Virus record (IMG/VR): IMGVR_UViG_3300047444_001061 | Span: 1 to 41,965 of that record | Direction: 5' to 3' (one strand) | DNA from: a virus | Length of the DNA: 41,965 nucleotides | Shown: one piece after another, positions 39,772 to 41,965 of the stretch | Layout: each line of letters begins with the position of its first letter | How positions within the stretch are numbered: the first letter of the stretch is position 1 | The notes under the pieces: generated by a model | Seen by the model: the letters and a program-made list of their open reading frames with translations, nothing else | Told to the model about the DNA's origin: nothing | Databases searched by the model: none | Program-made: the position numbers and the translations under genes

Positions 39772-40087
39772 ATACGAAAACGGCGACGGGACAGAATGGG
39801 ACGTTAGCACAGATGAAGGCCACGAATTACATTTTGCATTAGAGCAATTTTTAGTTGATGGATATGATGGTTGTATAAGTTTTGATCTACAAAAAACTTC
39901 AGATATTGATTCTGAAGTAGAGCATGAAAATTCAGATAGAAGTTGTATAGGTTATATTTACATGAAAGTAAAAAAAGGGGATAAATCAGATTGCGAACTT
40001 CTTTTGAAGCAGTATATTGATTTTGAAAGAGAAAGTGGTTTTCTTAAAAACCTTTTTGATTGCTTCGAGCTTGAGGAAATTGCTTGA
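39761..40087 (+). CDS. Acidic hypothetical early protein
   Basis: A 108-residue acidic protein (MKFEYENGDGTEWDVSTDEGHELHFALEQFLVDGYDGCISFDLQ...), beta strands then helices, ending FDCFELEEIA. It is the last gene before the stem-loop tract upstream of the replication gene. Not recognised. Confidence 0.5.
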   Translation: MKFEYENGDGTEWDVSTDEGHELHFALEQFLVDGYDGCISFDLQKTSDIDSEVEHENSDRSCIGYIYMKVKKGDKSDCELLLKQYIDFERESGFLKNLFDCFELEEIA

Positions 40088-40392
40088 AAATACCCACGTG
40101 CTAGACCGTTACTAGCACGTAAGTAAATATGAAAAAACAACTTTACGTAGTCCTCTTTACTTTTATCATATCGAGACATTTTTTTCTAGTGAAAAGTGAG
40201 AAAAAAGTGACAATTCGCAACAATTCCCTTGCGTTCATGTAGCAAGGGGATTATGGTCATGGGTAGAAATAGGAAAGCCCCGCACCTAATGTTTTGCTGA
40301 CTTAGTGCGAGGCTTGCAGCATTGCGCTAATCAAGATCTTAGCACAATGCAATAATTTTATCCTAGAAAAATCGATCTAAAAGGATAAAATT
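40088..40392 (+). promoter_or_regulatory. Gene-free tract with five stem-loops upstream of the replication gene
   Basis: Stem-loops: (1) 40096-40120, 9 bp, ACGTGCTAG/CTAGCACGT; (2) 40224-40250, 9 bp with one G-T; (3) 40275-40315, about 14 bp with one mismatch and one bulge; (4) 40319-40350, 12 bp with one mismatch; (5) 40354-40392, an 11-bp perfect stem whose 3' arm is the AGGA ribosome site of the next gene. No protein frame of note. Possible functions: origin, structured RNA, or a switch that hides the ribosome site. Confidence 0.5.
40354..40392 (+). promoter_or_regulatory. Ribosome-site-sequestering hairpin
   Basis: Bases 40354-40364 pair perfectly with 40382-40392. The 3' arm contains AGGA (40382-40385) and ends at the base before the ATG at 40393. 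In the folded state the ribosome site of the replication gene is double-stranded, which implies control of translation. Loop 17 bases. Confidence 0.5.
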
Positions 40393-41346
40393 ATGTTCGA
40401 CGCAGAGTTTCAAGAAGAAATATCACTTCATCATTACAGAACAGAAATACCTAATTGTCTTTATGATGCAAATTTAGATCCTTATGAATTTAGAGTTTAT
40501 TGCCACATAAAACGAGTTGCCGGCGATTCTAAAGAATGTTGGCAAAGTTATAAAACAATGGCAGAACGATGTAAAATGTCAAGAGATAAATTGATAAAAT
40601 GCCTGGGTTCTCTGTGTCACAAAAATGATGTTCTCAAAGTTCCACTGATAAAAAAAATAGCTAGATCTAAAGAAGATGGCAGCAAAGATACTTGCAAATT
40701 TATTATTTTAAATCTTTGGCCATTAAACATGCAATTTTATGAAAAAACATACATGGGGGGTAGTACGTCAGAAAGACTAGGGGTAGTACGCCAAAAAGAC
40801 CAGGGTAGTACGCCAAAAAGACATAAAGAAGAACCCATTAAGAAGAACCCATATAAGAACCCCCCTAACCCCCCAGAAAAAAAACCAGTCGATTTGCAAA
40901 GCATTGGCGGGGTTGATAAACAAAAAAAATATCTAAGGCAAAATGGTAGCGAAGCTTCTTACTCACGAGAAAACTTCTATGCTCGTCTTGAAGAGTTCGA
41001 TAAATCCATCGTTGACTTGGCAGTAAAAGAAATGGAAGCTTGCAAAAAACCTATATCGAACGTATTAAAATACACTCGGGCAATTTGCGAAAGGCTAGTA
41101 AAAGAAAAAAGTTTAATCTCATCCGTTGAAGACAAAGAAAAATCGCAAGTAATTAAAAATAAATCATTTGTAGAAAAAAATATCGGAAAATGGTATAATC
41201 CCAAAGCAGAAATAAAATTAAACGACGATTTTGTTTGGGTCGAAAATGCCAAGGGATATTGGGGAGGCATAAGACTCGACAGAGCTAGCTTTGAAAAAGA
41301 ATTTGAAAAATTATTAATGTCTAAGAAATTTGAAAAAACACAATAA
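40393..41346 (+). CDS. Replication initiator-type protein with N-terminal helix-turn-helix
   Basis: A 317-residue protein. Residues about 25-110 (LDPYEFRVYCHIKRVAGDSKECWQSYKTMAERCKMSRDKLIKCLGSLCHKNDVLKV) form a winged-helix of the phage replication-protein type. Residues about 122-170 are a Lys/Pro-rich linker (PIKKNPYKNPPNPPEKKP) whose DNA carries iterons (40758-40822). The C-terminal half (YARLEEFDKSIVDLAVKEMEACKKPISNVLKYTRAICERLV) is helical, as in DnaC/DnaD-binding parts. Lambda O has the same plan. Upstream hairpin hides its ribosome site. Confidence 0.65.
   Translation: MFDAEFQEEISLHHYRTEIPNCLYDANLDPYEFRVYCHIKRVAGDSKECWQSYKTMAERCKMSRDKLIKCLGSLCHKNDVLKVPLIKKIARSKEDGSKDTCKFIILNLWPLNMQFYEKTYMGGSTSERLGVVRQKDQGSTPKRHKEEPIKKNPYKNPPNPPEKKPVDLQSIGGVDKQKKYLRQNGSEASYSRENFYARLEEFDKSIVDLAVKEMEACKKPISNVLKYTRAICERLVKEKSLISSVEDKEKSQVIKNKSFVEKNIGKWYNPKAEIKLNDDFVWVENAKGYWGGIRLDRASFEKEFEKLLMSKKFEKTQ
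40758..40822 (+). repeat. Iterons, three 20-bp copies inside the replication gene
   Basis: Copies at 40758-40777, 40781-40800 and 40803-40822. Copies 2 and 3 are identical (GGGTAGTACGCCAAAAAGAC); copy 1 differs at two bases. Starts are 23 and 22 bp apart, about two helical turns. Copy 2 is read in a different reading frame from 1 and 3, so conservation is for DNA, not peptide. Probable initiator binding sites of a replication origin. Confidence 0.7.
40826..40852 (+). repeat. Second direct repeat next to the iterons
   Basis: A 13-bp sequence AAGAAGAACCCAT occurs at 40826-40838 and 40840-40852, 14 bp apart, then a partial copy follows before a C-rich run. The 14-bp period is not a multiple of three. 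It continues the repeat region beside the iterons. Confidence 0.5.
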
Positions 41347-41361
41347 AAAAGGAAGAATATC

Positions 41362-41856
41362 ATGAGCCCATTTGAATTTTTATCATACGAAAGTACACCG
41401 GGTGAGAAGTACTACGGCATTGCAACCGTTCGAGCCTGGGGTAAAATTATACTTAAATACAAGATTGTGCCCGGAAAAGACGGACAAGGCTTTTTCCCCG
41501 CCCCTGGAAGCTATAAAGTCGGTATTGACCCTCTGACTGGAAAAGATCGATACGATCGTATTTTCATGGTCGACTCAAGCTACGAAAACAAGCTTCTTGA
41601 GGATATGATCCGACATCATGTTACGCCTTACCTTTCAGGAGCTCCTCAAACCGGTCAAAATTCGACAATAGGGGGTCAGCCTATGCAATATCATCAATCA
41701 ACCCAGAAAATAGAATCTATGCCCAATACGAGCGGTTCTTATGCATGGCCAGGTGATCGTCAACAAGCTCCACAAAATAATCCTTTCCAACAATCTCAAT
41801 CTCCTTACGCAAATCAAACTCCGACAACTTTTACAGATGGAGAGTTACCATTTTGA
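41362..41856 (+). CDS. Single-stranded DNA-binding-like protein
   Basis: A 164-residue protein. The first ~90 residues (YYGIATVRAWGKIILKYKIVPGKDGQGFFPAPGSYKVG...) are a compact beta-type domain. The rest is Gln/Asn/Pro/Ser-rich and disordered. It ends in DGELPF, the acidic-hydrophobic tip (D-x-x-PF) by which bacterial SSBs bind partner proteins. It follows the replication gene with AAGGAAG as ribosome site. The OB fold itself cannot be verified by eye. Confidence 0.6.
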   Translation: MSPFEFLSYESTPGEKYYGIATVRAWGKIILKYKIVPGKDGQGFFPAPGSYKVGIDPLTGKDRYDRIFMVDSSYENKLLEDMIRHHVTPYLSGAPQTGQNSTIGGQPMQYHQSTQKIESMPNTSGSYAWPGDRQQAPQNNPFQQSQSPYANQTPTTFTDGELPF

Positions 41857-41965
41857 GAAATCCCTTTTTAGATGATATTCCAGAGGCTTTTATAAACCAT
41901 GAAAGTATTTATTCTGAAGAATCGAAACAAAAATTTGTAAACGATTCCACACGGTTTGATGACAA
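41853..41965 (+). CDS. Partial gene at the right edge
   Basis: An open frame from a TTG at 41853 that overlaps the stop of the SSB-like gene (TTGA). It reads (M)RNPFLDDIPEAFINHESIYSEESKQKFVND... and leaves the window after about 37 codons. Acidic and hydrophilic so far. The next replication-region gene; function cannot be told. Confidence 0.4.
   Translation, partial: MRNPFLDDIPEAFINHESIYSEESKQKFVNDSTRFDD

Noticed and set aside
1-41965. CRISPR array, rRNA, tRNA genes or insertion sequences
   Set aside because: No regularly spaced repeats with unique spacers, no tRNA cloverleaf and no transposase were seen on reading; a search with tRNAscan and a CRISPR finder would settle it.

Overview
The window is a contiguous piece of an AT-rich double-stranded DNA phage (or prophage) genome with a contractile tail, seen from internal gene content alone. 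The late region carries a full small-myovirus set recognisable by family: TerS/TerL, DUF1073 portal, gp7/MuF-like head protein, DUF2213 prohead protease with scaffold, decoration protein, DUF2184 major capsid, DUF4054 and HK97-gp10-type connectors, tail terminator, DUF3383 sheath, DUF3277 tube, tail assembly chaperone, a short tape measure, Dit-like protein, Pam3-plug-like protein, gpD/gp27-like hub, gp138-like spike, gp25-like wedge, baseplate J and DUF2612. This is the architecture of Pam3-like and DUF2184/DUF3383 myoviruses of Gram-negative hosts. The host cannot be named from the sequence. No integrase, CI-type repressor, endolysin or holin was recognised, so lifestyle is open and the genome clearly continues beyond both ends.

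Layout. 1-5670 (+): small virion/tail-fibre-like proteins, several of them tandem paralogues, and small hypothetical genes. 5679-7246 (-): a five-gene leftward cluster of small, partly membrane-anchored proteins. 7247-7352: divergent promoter region. 7353-31713 (+): DUF1064, ParB-methyltransferase, terminase, head, neck, tail, baseplate and fibre genes, nearly gapless and often overlapping by 1-8 bases, closed by strong terminators at 31741-31834. 31811-37127 (-): leftward early genes including a RecT annealing protein, a PD-(D/E)XK exonuclease and many small proteins. 37128-37427: divergent control region with inverted repeats. 37428-38388 (+): two DNA-binding proteins, then a terminator. 38452-40087 (+): a second rightward early operon of small genes. 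40088-40392: a gene-free tract of five successive stem-loops. 40393-41965 (+): replication initiator with internal iterons, an SSB-like protein and a partial gene.

Four points stand out. (1) The large terminase is interrupted exactly inside its Walker A motif by 40 bases that contain a 12-bp hairpin and in-frame stops. Removing the 40 bases restores a perfect terminase, so either translational bypassing, RNA/DNA removal or inactivation is at work. (2) Two copies of a promoter plus a structured ~72-nt leader, with compensatory base changes between the copies, sit at the heads of the leftward and rightward early operons, an arrangement like the nut/put antitermination sites of lambdoid phages. 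(3) One beta-rich ~90-residue domain is found inserted in four unrelated virion proteins. (4) The replication gene carries iterons that are conserved as DNA rather than as peptide, next to a tract of stem-loops that would hide its own ribosome-binding site.

How it fits together: the early leftward genes provide recombination functions (exonuclease plus annealing protein) and accessory small proteins. The early rightward genes lead to replication initiation and ssDNA binding. The late genes build and package the capsid and the contractile tail, with the methyltransferase probably protecting phage DNA.
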